Origin: Phragmites australis
Taxonomy: Eukaryota; Streptophyta; Magnoliopsida; Poales; Poaceae
Direction of reading: 5' to 3'
DNA length: 64,000 nucleotides
NCBI RefSeq assembly: GCF_958298935.1
Contig: NC_084921.1
Location: 34,164,001-34,228,000 of the forward strand
The position numbers and the translations under genes were made by a program. A model generated the notes under the pieces. It saw only the letters and a program-made list of their open reading frames with translations, ran no database searches and had not been told where the DNA came from. This document shows, piece after piece, positions 32,701 to 45,523 of this stretch (the stretch's first letter is position 1; each line of letters begins with the position of its first letter).

Positions 32701-35084
32701 GTCTTTGTGAGTAAATCAAGGTGATATCAAAAAGAGAGAGCATATGGTTTCAAAATTGATCCTATACAAGCTATTGGGCTGTCTTCACCTAAGTGAAGAT
32801 TGTGAGGCTTAGAACAAAGGCACATCACTCCATGAGCTCTTGTATTACCTTTATGCATCTAGGCCCTAACATGCTAGTGTGTGCATGCGTAAGCAAAATT
32901 TTGAGTCACACCAAGAGTTTGTCTTCTGGTGACGATTAGAGAATTATTTAGAGATCTGGTTGATACCTCTTGATATGATTATGATATGAGTTTGTCTCGT
33001 GTTAAAAATGTCATCTAACTGAGCTGTGAGCTAAATCTGCTGATTTCTCAAAATCTTGACTTAAGGTGTGTCATACTTTGTTTGGTAGAACAAATAGGGG
33101 AGAAATCCTATGCTAAAACTTTACCCCACTCTTTCCCTCACTTGTTTACCTTAATTTCTTCCTTTTGGTGGAAACATCTTTTTGGAGATTGATGCCAAAG
33201 GGGGAGAGATTTTGGGGGAGATATTAAGATTTTGAGGGAGAGTGTAAGGGGGAAATATTGTTTCATAGATTTAAAGGAGTAAGGTTCCTTTTCATTTGCA
33301 TGGTGTGTGCTAACTCGCTGAGCTTGTTTATGAACTAAGGTACTCATCATGTTAGTACGTGGTCATATGTTTTGTGCTGTAATGCGTTTTTCTTATTAGA
33401 ATCTGTCAAGTGCAGAGAGTCCACAAAAATATTCGGAGAGTCCGCATTTTTGCGGTGTCCGCACATTTCTGTGGAGGATCCATACATTGACAGAAAGTTA
33501 GGTTATTGTTGTTCTTATCATGTCATGTGCATCGCGTTTATTTATGATCTTACACACCTATTGCTGCTGCACCCCACAGCTTCTAAGTTATAGGGGGAGT
33601 TTCCACACTTTATCTTAAATATGTGCATTTGGCATTAAACAAATGTTATGACATGTGTTCCACAGTTTACAAAAATAGCCCAGGTCACCATATTGAAAAT
33701 GCCATTACTTTTTGCTACGAACTCCGATTTCGATGTTCTTAGACTCTACAGAAAGCTTATTCAGAGAGCTATTCATCCCAACCAAAAACAAGCTCTAAGT
33801 TTACCAGGTGCAAGTGTTATGACATGTGTTCCTCTCAAGTTAGCACTTGGGTTTAGTTAGTTTGAGCATCGAGACTTGTCAAACCATTCTATGTCGCAAC
33901 CCTTTTGATAGAGCGGCATACCTATACTCAAGGTCAAATATGAAATCTATTTCAACCTCTTGAGCTTATTCAACTTCAACTTGCCACTTCTTTTCAGTTT
34001 CACTTTATGAGGGTGCAACCTTTCCTTGTCTCTTCTTCTTGAGCACATCCTACTTGAGCTTGTGACTTGGGATTCTTCAACACATATGGTCAAGAATCAA
34101 CTTGATATCCTCAAGCCATCTTAAACCTTATAATTCAATAATGATTTGATGCTTGACAACATATGACTACTTATGGCCTTGATCGGTCCTTCGGCGTTGG
34201 GCCAATACTTACTCCTTCTCCATCGCATGGGTTCCTCGACGCCAAGCCCTTTGCTTGCCCTTCTCCACTCGCATGGTCCTTCGTAGCCAAGTCATTGTCA
34301 CACCTTCACCATCTTACCATCTTGAGTCACACATAGCTTCGCATCAACAATATGCATTCATTGAATTCCATTTCCACAACAACATGATTCTTGCTTGAAT
34401 ATTTGCTTTTATATCAATCTTGTGATCAAACAAGCTTCCATGTTGACTTTCCCTGAATTGCTAAGCCCTTGATCACCTTTCTTGTTTCTTGATTAAGAAT
34501 ACCATCCATGTGACCAAGCAACCTATCATTGCAATTCCCTTTGATTCACCATTTCTCTTGATCACATATCTCTTCATCATCAATATGCACTCATGTATTC
34601 TATTTCTTCATTTCAATATCTTTCTTCATATTGATGTTGTGACCGAGCAAGCTTCCATATAAACTCATCTTGATCAACTAAGCCTTTTGATCACTTATCT
34701 TCTTTCCTGATTAAGATACCAATTTTGTGACCAAGAAAGCTCTCAACTAAATCTTCCTTGATTTGCAAAGCTCTTGAAATACTAAGCCTTTGATCACCTC
34801 TCTTCTTAGTGTTGCAATCTTGACCAGTCTTTTATGCACTCCCAATTTTCCTTTGATTATGCAAGCAAACAAGCAATAGGACCAAACAATTGCACTTGCA
34901 TCCTTTTCTCCTTTTCCCTTTTTAATCTTTGCTCATCATTTCTTTACTTTTGCATACTTCATATGACATGAGCTTGACTTTGTCATTTGCAAGTAAAAAA
35001 CCTATTCAAGCTCAACAAACTCATTAGTCCTTTAATTCTTTTTCCATTCAACCACCAAAACCCACTAGGGGACCTAGATGCACT

Positions 35085-37800
35085 TTCACAACCTCAGATA
35101 GGGCATCCAAGTCATCTTGAGAATGTTGTGCATTCCAGCCCCGTTGGTCGTCGAAGTAGTTGTGCATCCACGGGAGTTCTGGGAGCTGACTCCATCAGTT
35201 ATGCTATGGACCTCATCGCAGCACGAACACCGTGTGAACTACACATTGGAACACTACCATCAAGGTGGCTTTCAGTGTAGCTTATCCCCGCGGTTCTCAT
35301 GAACATTTGCACGGACGTCCAATACCGAAGGGCTGCACCGTGGTCGAACTAGACGAGGCAGTTGACCAGTACCGCCATGTTGAGGTGGACTACCCCGCAG
35401 AGGAAGGGGCGAACACTATAGGAGAGAACAAGCACACATTCATCGCGTGAGAGAAGGTCTACATAGTGTTTCCACCAGGGACAACTCTCGAGAATCTCTA
35501 TTGTCCACTACACCCCGGGCCATCATCGCCTCGAAGATCTCCCTCTCATTAGCCATCTCCCAAAATAAGTTTTCACCTCCTCAGCCATCACCTTAAAGAA
35601 GTCCATCGCTCAACAAGCTAACACCATCAAGAAGCCAGCCATCAACTCGGAAAATAAGATCAGGTTCTGTAACATCAAAGCAGACAACATCATCTAAGAA
35701 GTCAGTGGCATCTAAGAAGTTGGCGAAACCTAAGGATGTCTATTCACTCACTGCTGAGGAAACCAAATAGATTGTAGATGCCAGTGTCATGTCTAATTTT
35801 CATCCTCCACCACCTCGACTGAAGCCTGTTGTGCCTGAAGATGCCTTGAAATTTTTCATGAAAATAGCCAAAGCTAAACAGATAGGGGCGGCTTCAAGTA
35901 AGCCTCCGATTGACTATGAACGCATCAGCAAGAAGCAGGCCAAGACCAAACTAGGCCCAATCATTAAGGATGCTCCAAGCATTGCAGACTTTCTGGCTGA
36001 TTCAAAAATAACAACAGAGGAACTAGCACAGCTTACTGTGGGAGTGGATATATCAAAGTTGTATGTTACATGGCCGTTTGAGTTGAGCAAACCTTTGGTC
36101 AAACCAGAAGGAAACCTTACAACTCAAATGCACCGATTACATCAGTGGTACTTGGAGCAGTCCTGGCAGGATTTTCAGGTGTTCCTTGTAAGATATAGAG
36201 ATGAATATTTTCTCAACGGGGATGGCTTCTTCTGGTTGAAATTCTTGCACTTGTATGAACTGTACAAGGAAGATGCCCTCGATGTGGCTATAGTTAGAGC
36301 ATGGACTCTGTAAGTAACTTATGCATAGAATTCATGTTATATGATCTTGTACCTTGAAATTACATATTTAACTTCTCTCTTTCGTAGAATGGAGATCCAA
36401 GCATATGAACAAGACTTAGATAAGAAAGTAGGATTCATCGATCCTGGGCTTGTGAATAAGAAACTTGTAATGAAGAGCCCAGACTTCACCAATGACTACT
36501 TATTGAAGTGTCTGATTCACTACCAATACAAGAAATTCATGCTCTTACCCTACAACTATGAGTACGTGTTTGCGTATCAGGGTGTCCTCATTTTATGGGC
36601 AACTCAATCCTAATACTAATTTGCTATGGTGATATATTGTACAGTTTTCATTGGATCCTCTTTGTCATCCACCCAGACTTAAGCAAGATCATTGTCTTGG
36701 ACTCACAAAAGAGAGATAAGACGACTTACCAACACCTCGTCGACATGCTGAACAGGTTAACTCGGTCATTTAATCTTCTCAATGATTGTATCTGAGTTTA
36801 ATTGGTATTCATATTCATGTACAGGGTGTACACAAGATATCGCAAAAAGAGTATTATCCACTTTCCATTCAGGAAACAGTATGATGTAAAAACTGACTTT
36901 TTGGTACACAATCCATATTCATTTCTTGCATTTCCTACTGAATAAAAAAGGTTCAATTCATTCCACTGACGAATCCTTTCCTCTTGAAGTGTATGAGGGA
37001 GCCACCCAGCAATAATCTTTGTGCATTTTATGTTCTTACTTTCATACACGCATTCAGCCCGGATGGAGACGCTGTTAGGTTCAATGATCCTAAGGTATGA
37101 AATAACATATCGATACCTTCTTTTCAATTTCTACACGTGTTCAAGAACTAGTTCTTTTGATTCTTCAAACACTGCACTCCAAATTACGCACAAGTGTGTT
37201 ACAACCTGTAGAAATACATGCCCTTCAAGAACAGATGGTCAGGTTCGTCTTGGAACATGTTATCAACCCAAACGGTGAGTTTCATGAACCGATCGTACCG
37301 TCCACGCATGAGAGACCTTCAAATGACACCGTACCTTCTAGTAGAGAGTATGCGACAAGAAGGAAGGCTACCAAGGGGCTTGATAACCTATTATATTTCA
37401 CCAATTGACACAATTTTAATAAATGACGTTAGTTACTATTTATTAATGAATGACATGAATTACTATGTATGATGCGAAGTTGGTATCATCAGACGACTCT
37501 TCGACATAATGGCCTTCCAATGATGATGCGAAGGAGGAGCAAGAAGCATTGACTATTAAGCATGCCCAGGAGGAGGATGAGAGGCTAGCCCGTCAGCTGT
37601 GCACTACAAAGGAGCAAGAAGCAGCATCCCGTAAGCATGCCCAGGAGGAGGACGATGAGGAGAGGCTAGCTCGTCAACTATGCACTGCAAAGGAGTAAGA
37701 AGCAGCATCCCATAAGAATTCCTAGGAGGAGGAGGACGAGAGGGTGGCCCATCAGTATGTTAAGGAGGAGGCCAAAGGCTCAACCGTAGAGGTGTTCAGC
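35085..37800 (+). pseudogene. Second gene of CACTA element with Ulp1-like (C48) cysteine protease domain
   Basis: The N-terminal part reads VEVDYPAEEGANTIGENKHTF and PPGTTLENLYCPLHPGP. A Pro/Ser/Lys-rich linker follows, then the 35789-36310 exon (PPIDYERISKKQAKTKLGP, LYVTWPFELSKPLVKPEGN). Further exons, split by introns with gt..ag borders, carry the C48 elements: His in HWILFVIHPD (36640), Asp in IIVLDSQ (36690) and Cys in NNLCAFYV (37010). This is the usual His-Asp-Cys order of Ulp1/SUMO-protease folds. Stops at IA*EKV (35449) and ETK*IV (35768) break the upstream part. C-terminal tandem repeats follow. Rice and other grass CACTA elements carry similar genes. Confidence 0.75.
37528..37770 (+). 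repeat. About 90-bp coding tandem repeat, three units
   Basis: Units encode KHAQEEDERLARQLC, TKEQEAASRKHAQEED and a decayed third with two stops, one of them in tcctaggag where the other units have gcccaggag. It is the C-terminal tail of the Ulp1-like protein. Confidence 0.8.
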
Positions 37801-38159
37801 GTCAGACTTTGATGTCTTTGACACGCCGACGAGCCTGGAGCATAGGCGACGCTGCGATCAATCAAGCGTGGTCGGGTCCTCTACTCCACCACCATCGGCC
37901 CCTCGGCGTCCCCGGACGTACACATGCCATCAGTCGTTAGTGTGGAGACACGGTCCTCAGAGCGGGAGAGGTAGAGGGATACTAGACTGACTTAAATTGA
38001 CAAACTTTTTAGGGTGTGACCTATGAGAACTCTTATGTATATATGTGTGTTTGTCGATACCTGACTTGTAATATGTGTTCATTACTATGTATTAATGAAG
38101 GTGCTTTTATTATTGATTTACAGTAAATATATGTATCATTGTATGCACGTATTGATTCC

Positions 38160-38379
38160 AGCAAATCACTATCAGCCGAAGGCTTCAGCTGGCAGTGATG
38201 CCTTGGGTATCACTGCCGGCTAAATCCTTCAGCCAGCAGTGATAACCCCCTTCACTGCCGGTCCATCGAGCCTACAATGATAGTACTCGACTATCACTGC
38301 ACATTGCCCACTGTCGGCTCCAAAACAGGCAGTAAATGGGTTTTCGGAGCCGACAATGAAGGGGGTTTCTGCAGTAGTG
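38160..38379. repeat. 3' subterminal repeats and terminus of second CACTA family
   Basis: Alternating cagtgat / atcactgcc and ggccg.cagtga units end in gtttctgcagtagtg at 38379. The next base begins Helitron helicase coding sequence read on the minus strand, so this element inserted into a Helitron. Confidence 0.78.
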
Positions 38380-40965
38380 ACCTTTGATCTGTAAAAAATT
38401 AGGAACTCGATTGGATAAATTAAGTCCAAATTATCATGTTCCTTTAAGGATTCAACTAAGGTATATGAACTAAGATATACCTTTTCATGGCCTGGGATCA
38501 AAGAAAGAACAAGACTATTAATTTCATCAATAGTATCATTTTTTGGAGCATTGATAGCCCTTTCCCTTAGATAGGTTGGATTAGAGTATGATGTCTCTAT
38601 GTTTGGGTAAGTAGATCTTATTATATCATCGATAGCAGACTCTAACTTTGGAATTAAGATGTCATGTGGTATCTCAATCAACTCAGAGTCTCCATCATCA
38701 CTATGCGCATTACCTTTTGCAGTGCCATCTCCAATACTAAGCACCCAATCATTAAACTCTTTTACCTACTCAGTAGGTAAGCCACTATCCACCATCGCAA
38801 GGAAACACATATTGTAAGCCTTAGAATCTTAATATGCTTCTGTACATAAGAGTTAGTTATGGATGCATCTATCGTGTCTAGCCTACCCCCACCGTCAACC
38901 ATGGGTAATACTTGGCAAAAATCTCCACCAAGTAACATAGTCTTCCCATGAAAAACCTTGTGAAAATTGGAATGGTCCACCTTACCAAGAATGCCATGCA
39001 TACTATGACCTAATGATTCAAAACAGTGTCGGTGAGTCATTAGGGCCTCATCCCACATTATCAAAGAGCACTGCACTATTAAATCAGCAAGAAATGTCCC
39101 CCTTTTTATATTGCAAACCATTACTCATCAATAATTATGGGAATTTTAAATTGAGAATGTGCAGTAGGCCCTCCAGGGAGCAAGAGTGATGCAACCTCTA
39201 AAGAAACCACTGCAAGACAATAAGCTTTTCGGACCATAGGCGTGAAATAATTGCACTCCAATGAATTTTTTTTCTAGTCCACCATACCCATATACAAAAA
39301 AGCATTGGCCAGTTTGTTGGTAAACTGATTGAATGACAACATCATATATATGTTTCTGTTCAAAATTTAATTTGTTGACAAAGGTATTGTGGTCATGCAA
39401 AAGTTTCACAGAGTCATAAGCCAATTCTTCAGCTAGCAATCTGTTTTTCACCTTGTTACAGAGACTTGGATTAGGTTTTTAATGAATAAATTATCAAGCT
39501 CTACTAAGACATGATTTTTTAGATGTTGTTCAGGAACCTTATTTGAAGGCAATTGTATCATATTTTTAATTTTATGGTGTATATCGTCAGTTAAATAAGT
39601 ATAAAACTCAGTGAACAAAGAGGCTGCATCGCAAACAGAACAAAAAAGAATTATAGTAACAAGAAGTTGACGCATCTGAGTAGCTAATCCCCAGATAGAA
39701 GCTTCTCTAAGTGCCTCAAGCCACTCATTTATCATCTCCAAGAAGGCCAAGTGCCTGACAAACATCTTTAAATGTTGGGTGCAAAACACCACCAATAGTT
39801 CGAAGATCCTCATATGATGTAGCACCCTTGGCAACATTTAGGAGCATACAAAGGTAGTAAAGCTCACCACTTCTAGGATTTATATGGATAGCCCTCCCAA
39901 TTTTTTTAGTCCTTTACGAGGATGCCAAACTTTTTCCCTTTTTTTTCCACACCCACCTGGTTGGAAATTCTATATATGTTAATTCTCTGGCAGCTGGGAA
40001 CATCCTATTAGAACAAAACCACTTAGTCAATGTTGTTTGTGCAGAATGAGGATCATCTACAATTAATATCAACTAATGGTCGATTAGTTGGGTACACAAA
40101 GCTGTTCATCAATGGTAGGTGTAAGGCCAACCTCTCGACTGCAGGTATCCTATAGTGTATATCAAACTCAAACATGAGCCAAATAGCATCAATCAATACA
40201 CTCTTGAACCTCATCAAAATCTTCTACTTTTTTCTACATATCTATTGATGATTCAATACCAGCATCACTACTAACAGGGTGATGATGTGTGTTTCTCCTA
40301 GGAATGTCAGTACCAAAGCTCTCAATCAAAACTCTAGCATGATCCGGACCCTTTGTAATGTATTTAAACAAGTATTTGATTAGATGTGTTTTGTTGCACC
40401 ATTCCACATTTATATGAGCTCTAAATCGCTTTAATAAAACCAAATTATATGGAACAACCCATTCATTATCGAGTTTGACCCCATATCGCTCCACAAAATT
40501 ATTAGACTCCGGACGCCTATATACTGCACAAAGCCATCCTCACCAACGACTGTGTTTTGTTGGTAACCTTTAGGGAAAACTTTTGAACACTTATTATTCT
40601 TCATACAAGGACATTTTTGGTTAAGCTCCCTACAAGGACCATGCACCATAAATTCACCAACAAGGCTATAACCCAAAGGATCAAAAAAATTATCAGGTAT
40701 CTCTGCATAAATTATTGAATCAATAAAGGAGGGGTGTGGATCTGTAGAATTACCTTGAAGCCAAACCAAAATATGAATGTGAGGCAAACCACGCTTCTGA
40801 AACTCAACAATATAGAGTACTGAAGTAAAGAATGCAAACAAAATAAGTAGTAGACATAAAAATCATCTATATAAGAAATATTTATGTGTATAAAATATCA
40901 TGAAATATTCTATGTAAGTTGTCTTATTTGTGCAGTATCGAAATAGCTTGTTACTATGCTTTAAA

Positions 40966-41369
40966 GGCTCTGTTTGTTTCCACTTAAGATTATAATAAGC
41001 TAGCTTATTTGTGCAAAGTGAAAACAAACAATAGATTATTTGTCCAGATTATTATAAGCTGAAGTCCAGATTATAATAATCTCATAAGCTGTGGAGGAGA
41101 AGCTTATTTCAGCTTATTTTAACTTTTTACTATACTACCCATTGAATTTAGAGAAAATTACCCATCAATACCACTCCTCCCACCCCACACCCGAATCCCC
41201 CACTCCCTATTGAGGGCATTGCCTACTTTTGCCAACAATCCAGACTCTAATAATCCAAGTTGTCAAACAGCTCACAGCTTATTTTCCTTCAGCTTATCCT
41301 AATCCAGCTTCTTATAATCCACTATCTATAAGCTGCTTATTATAATCTTAAGTGAAAACAAACAGGGCC
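40966..41369. mobile_element. Tourist-like MITE inside the Helitron gene
   Basis: 404 bp with inverted ends of about 38 bp: ggctctgtttgtttccactt at the left matches the reverse complement of aagtgaaaacaaacagggcc at the right. The arms continue with agattataataagc. It is flanked by aaa on both sides (40963-40965 and 41370-41372). The ggcc(c)tgtttg start is typical of grass Tourist/PIF-Harbinger MITEs, although the target would usually be TTA or TAA. No coding capacity. Confidence 0.82.
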
Positions 41370-41399
41370 AAAATCTAACCAGTGCATCCACGTACTATG

Positions 41400-41920
41400 C
41401 CATGCTAGTGTTGTTTATATCTCACTTATTAAATGTTTTGCAATATGCATGCGCAATATGAGCTGCCGAACCTATCCCATGATCCTTTACAGACAAATGT
41501 CTAGCCATAGTGCATGCAGATAGTAGATGGAACGATGCACATTAATGCCCCTCATTTATTTTCCTAGGAATATGCATGTGTGGAAGGGGCAGCAGCTTTG
41601 GGAATATGCACATGCACGTAAAGACCTACTTTGGCATGCATGCAGCTAGCTTTTGTCATGGATTCTCTCCACAGGAAGAAGGCCAGAAGGTGCAGCAAAT
41701 CTGGCTATAACCATAGTGCCCTAATTTCTGCATGCATGGTAGTAAACTCATGCATGGATACACCCTTGGACTGGGCAACAATTGTCTACTTCCTGCATGC
41801 ATGCTGCTAGCTTCCAAACTATCAGACATACAAGTATTTTATTATAGGTTGATACATACAGGAGATATAAAATTACGGACAACCACTCATAACGGCATGT
41901 TGAAGCTTAGATAATCATAC
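41400..41920. other. Non-coding insert within the Helitron gene
   Basis: Lies between two parts of the Rep coding region. Rich in tgcatgcatg phrases and without Helitron reading, it is probably an intron or an old insertion. Confidence 0.4.
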
Positions 41921-43310
41921 CTGCTTGTGCCTTTCAAAAAGAATACCTTGCTTCAGCATTGAAACAAGTTCTTCAACCTTGAGTTTGAAAACTCGACTAA
42001 CTATGTTAGATCGAGCGTTAGGTTTATGTCCTGAAATAAATACAAGAGCATCAGCTATTTCCTGCTATTTGGAACTACAAGTGAAAGTAATAAATAGGTC
42101 TGGAGGTCCGTAGAACCTACAAGCTGCCATTGCATCCTAGTAGTTTTCCACCATATATCTTTTACTTCCAGTAAAGCTAGCAGGCAATATAACTTTCTTT
42201 TCAACATTTTTTCTGTCAAAATCACCATTGTGTAGCGCATCTTGGATACCTTTGTAAATCTCAGACCTTAAGTTCTTATTGTTTTTATGATGAATCTAAG
42301 TCTGTTTTCCTCTATTGATGCAAAAGCGTCAACTATGTACTGCTGGAATAATCGATCACCACATATCAGTGTAGTTGCCTCGCGTCTATGTTGTTGTAAT
42401 TCAAAAGCATAATATTCAAGCATGGTAACCTCATCCCTAACTCCAACCCGCAAGATCCCCGACTGACTATATTTCATCCCTAGCTTGAAGCCTTGCTCGC
42501 CGTTAAGGGAAAAGAATTGGGTATTGTAAAGCCATATAATTGGAATGAAGGTTGCTAATTCTTCTAAGCCCACCACCATTATCTTGAATTATTATATCAG
42601 GACTCTTCTTCTCCTCGGAAAAATCACCCACTATCAAAGCAGCTATCTCATACCCTGTTGTTGCACTATACTGAGGTGCAGCCTTGGACCTATCATGCAA
42701 GAGCCTAAGGTGCAAGGGTTGGCTATGGCTCTGAACCAGTAGGTCCCTTGCTACCCTAAATGATATTGCCAGTTCATTTGTTTCATCAAACATCCTCACT
42801 AAACCCTCAACAGTTCTTTTATCAACTCCATTATCATTATCACAATCTTTGTCTCTATCAAAAATTGATAGTCGATTTTCAACCTCATTTTCAGTGTCAA
42901 AAATATAAAGTTGTGCATACGTTGGAGACTCACCCTCGTTCGGGAGTAAAGATCCAATTCAATGATAAACCTGGACATTAATTTTAAAGACATATGGTAC
43001 AAGACCCTTATTTATACCCGTGTCAATTTTAGCACCCAATGACATGAAAGCAAACATAGAATTGTATGATCTTATAGATTTAAGGAAGTATTTAGATAAG
43101 GTGTCACCATTTGGGTTCAACAATCCAGCTAGAAATCGAAGAGTATCTTTTAGAAACGGCAAGCTGACCTTACCTCCTGTACAACAAAGATGAAAACGAA
43201 CATGCTCTCCTTCACTTGAATATGATCTCTTCGCACGTTCCTAGTACCAAAACTGTGCACCACAATAGTGACACTCGTGCACAGGGGGCCCGTAGTATGA
43301 AGTATTATCT

Positions 43311-44189
43311 GAATGGGCTACTACATAGAAAATAAAACATCAGCAAGAAAATTTAAAATTTGTTCATGGAACATTATCTTGGGATTTCCTACTACTTTAT
43401 CATGGGATTTCCTACTACTTCGTCTATACTTAAAAAGTTCTAGCTACGATTTTGAAACATCTCTCAATAAAGTAGATAGCTATACCCACAACCCAACCAC
43501 ACGTGTGCATACACACACGCACACACATGCGCACACAGACAAACAAATTCATTAATGAAAAGGGGAGAATGAAAAGGAGTATATACAACAAACAAGCCAA
43601 ACACGAATATAAATTTAAAAAAGGAAAATAAATACAAACAAAAGAAAATATTTGGAGCATACAAACATTAGTAGGAAAAATAACTAATCAAGAAAGAAAA
43701 TATATGGAGTAAATAGAGTGATTATTGAGAGCATGCATAGTATATGGCTCTACTGCCAGCAGCCTTGCTATAAAGCATGGCCCGTGTAGTTTATTATGGT
43801 AGAAAATGTTTACATTAGAAAGTTGATTATTCCAAACAAGGTATAATTAGGGCCTCATTGAGCTAGAGTGGGTAGAACTCACAATTATCAAGTCTTCTAA
43901 ACTATAACCTGAGCTAGAATGAGCACACAACGTAAGCAGCGGTGGGTTGGAGGTGCGATGAAAACAAGGCAACACCTTGATTATATAGGCAGGAGAAGCG
44001 CACAGGATTCCACTACCGACAGGAACGTGATAAAGAAGTAATAAAAAAGTTAGGTCACTGCAATAATTTAACGTGACATAACCCAACGTTGCATCCATAC
44101 ACACTGGTCTTGCACGCTGCACATTCTAAAGACGACAATGCATATTTGCTAATGAATAATGAAGTTGCACATCACATATCACTATAATG
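43311..44189. other. Probable Helitron 5' flank, no gene seen
   Basis: AT-rich, with a CA/CG microsatellite (43506-43540, cacacacgcacacacatgcg). No Helitron start or other gene could be identified. Confidence 0.4.
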
Positions 44190-44608
44190 CATTTAGCCTG
44201 GATACATTTGACAGATTTAGCATGGTTATTTTTTGGCCTAATGATAAGCATTAGTACATGCCTCTTAAACATTATTTCATTAAAGATTACTATTGTCTCT
44301 TTCGGTGTAGGATGGGCAGGGGAGATTGAGAGGTCACTTCCTATACATTGGACATATAGCATTGAGAGGTCACTCCCAATATAAATTGATACAAACAGGT
44401 AACCTGTGCTTGCAGCAAAAGGGGGGCACGAAATGTTACTGACAGCTTGTAGACAAATGAGAGGTCACTCCCAACGTACATGGACACAAGTAGACAAATT
44501 GTGCTTGCTGCAGAAGAGAGGCATGATATTTCACTATCACCTTGTGAAAAACAGGAACGCATGCACCTAAACCGTTCACACCATATCGAATGGAGCAGAG
44601 AAAGGAGA
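44190..44608 (+). repeat. Dispersed repeat, copy 2 (first copy at 16485-16905)
   Basis: Same order of sequence as copy 1, including the gagaggtcactcccaac units, ending at gagcagagaaaggag just before the hAT insertion site. Confidence 0.82.
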
Positions 44609-44639
44609 CTAATGTGGGTATGATTAGAGCTGGGACTTG

Positions 44640-44880
44640 GGCCGGGTCAAATCCGGACGGCCCGTGGCACGAAGATTTGGCACGGCCCACGGCACGGCAC
44701 GGCACGAGAAAATCTGGGCCGGGCTGGCACGACACGGACACGTGGGCCGGGCCGTGCCCATGGTCTGAGCACGGTGGGTGGCACGGCACGGCCCAAATAT
44801 TGGGCCGTGCCTGGGTCGGCACGGCACGAAAATGGCCCGTCGGCACGGAAAAGGCCCGTCGGCACGAAAATGGCCTGTCA
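44640..44880. repeat. hAT left subterminal repeats
   Basis: Many ggcacggcac, ccgtgcc and gggccg units in both orientations, as found next to the TIRs of Ac-like hAT elements where transposase binds. The matching right block is at 48880-49050. Confidence 0.82.
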
Positions 44881-45523
44881 GCATTTGAACTGCCCGCCGC
44901 TCGCATTTGAATGTGTACTAAGTACCAACGAAAATTCGTTTAGACTTTAGAGGCTAAGCAGCCTTTAAGCATTGATGGCTTTGAGCAGTAAAAAAAGAAA
45001 TTACCAGCAGTGCAGCATCGAGACAATACTGCAATGCATCCCATCATTTCTTTCTTCCATGTCACAGTCTCACAAAGAATCATTTCTTTCTTTCATGTCA
45101 CAGAGAAAAAGAAAGAAAAATCCAAAGCACACATTCCCATGATCCCATCACACCACACAGCCAAACAGGAAACCACTCCATGGCTCTAGCCCGGTGCCAC
45201 CCGCTTGCCTCATCCGGCCAGCACCAGGTGGCGGGCGCGCACCAGCACCAGGCGGTGCTTGACAGCCTGAGTGCTAACTGCCTGCCACATGCCCACACAC
45301 CAGCATCGGCCCGCTCCGCGCGCCATGACGCCAGTGCAGAGTGCAGACAGCATGAGCTGAGCATGAGTCACGTCGCCATTTTTTTTTTTTTTTTTGCTCT
45401 CTTTTGACCAGAAGCAGTAGTAAAGAGGGAGGTAACGTGACTTAAAGAGAGAGTAGATATGACTAGAGAGGTAACAGGTAAAGAGACAACAGGTAAAAAA
45501 AAAACTAACGTTCATATAATGCC

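Larger units (their letters stand above)
28630..35084 (+). mobile_element. Copia-like (SIRE/Maximus type) retrotransposon remnant without pol
   Basis: Contains a gag remnant (28650-29585), the phrase gatgccaaagggggagag (33192) often seen after pol in this lineage, and a 3' part typical of its LTR: cttgatcggtccttcggc (34178) and ccactaggggacctagatgc ending near gcactttca at 35084. No reverse transcriptase or integrase was found in any frame. A matching upstream LTR was not recognised, so it is 5'-truncated or heavily decayed. Lineage assignment is from recall of motif phrases. Confidence 0.55.
18140..38379 (+). mobile_element. Second CACTA family, decayed, split by two LTR elements; 5' end not found
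   Basis: A TNP2 gene (from about 18480), a second gene with a Ulp1-type protease (35110-37160) and a 3' terminus reading ggtttctgcagtagtg at 38364-38379 all face the same way, as in CACTA elements. The 3-bp target half after the terminus is acc (38380-38382). Inverted cactgcc-type subterminal repeats precede the terminus. The partner terminus CACTACTGCAG was not found, so the left end is deleted or outside the window. That the two halves belong to one element is an inference from order and orientation. Confidence 0.62.
38383..43310 (-). pseudogene. Helitron RepHel (rolling-circle replicase plus PIF1-type helicase), disrupted
   Basis: Read from right to left. N-terminal part 43310-42500: GPPVHECHYCGAQFWY with a TAG just after, LRFLAGLLNPNGD and FELQQHRREATTLICGDRLFQQYIVDAFA. 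Helitron_like_N / Rep part: the HUH motif in LPHIHILVWL (40780) and KYLFKYITKG with the tyrosine region (40380). PIF1 helicase 39837-38383: FFVYGYGGLEKKF as a degenerate Walker A (GTGKT lost), LIMWDEALM as Walker B, GGDFCQVLPMV and YLRERAINAPKND. The C-terminal end of the helicase is missing because the CACTA terminus at 38379 cuts in. There are many frame changes. Helitron ends (TC and the CTRR hairpin) were not found. Confidence 0.87.

Noticed and set aside
34100..34900. Possible host gene in the ctt/atc-rich stretch
   Set aside because: No long open frame; phrases match the LTR region of a Copia-like lineage.
44436..44910. Arg/Pro/His-rich ORFs at the hAT left end
   Set aside because: Translations of ggcacggc subterminal repeats.
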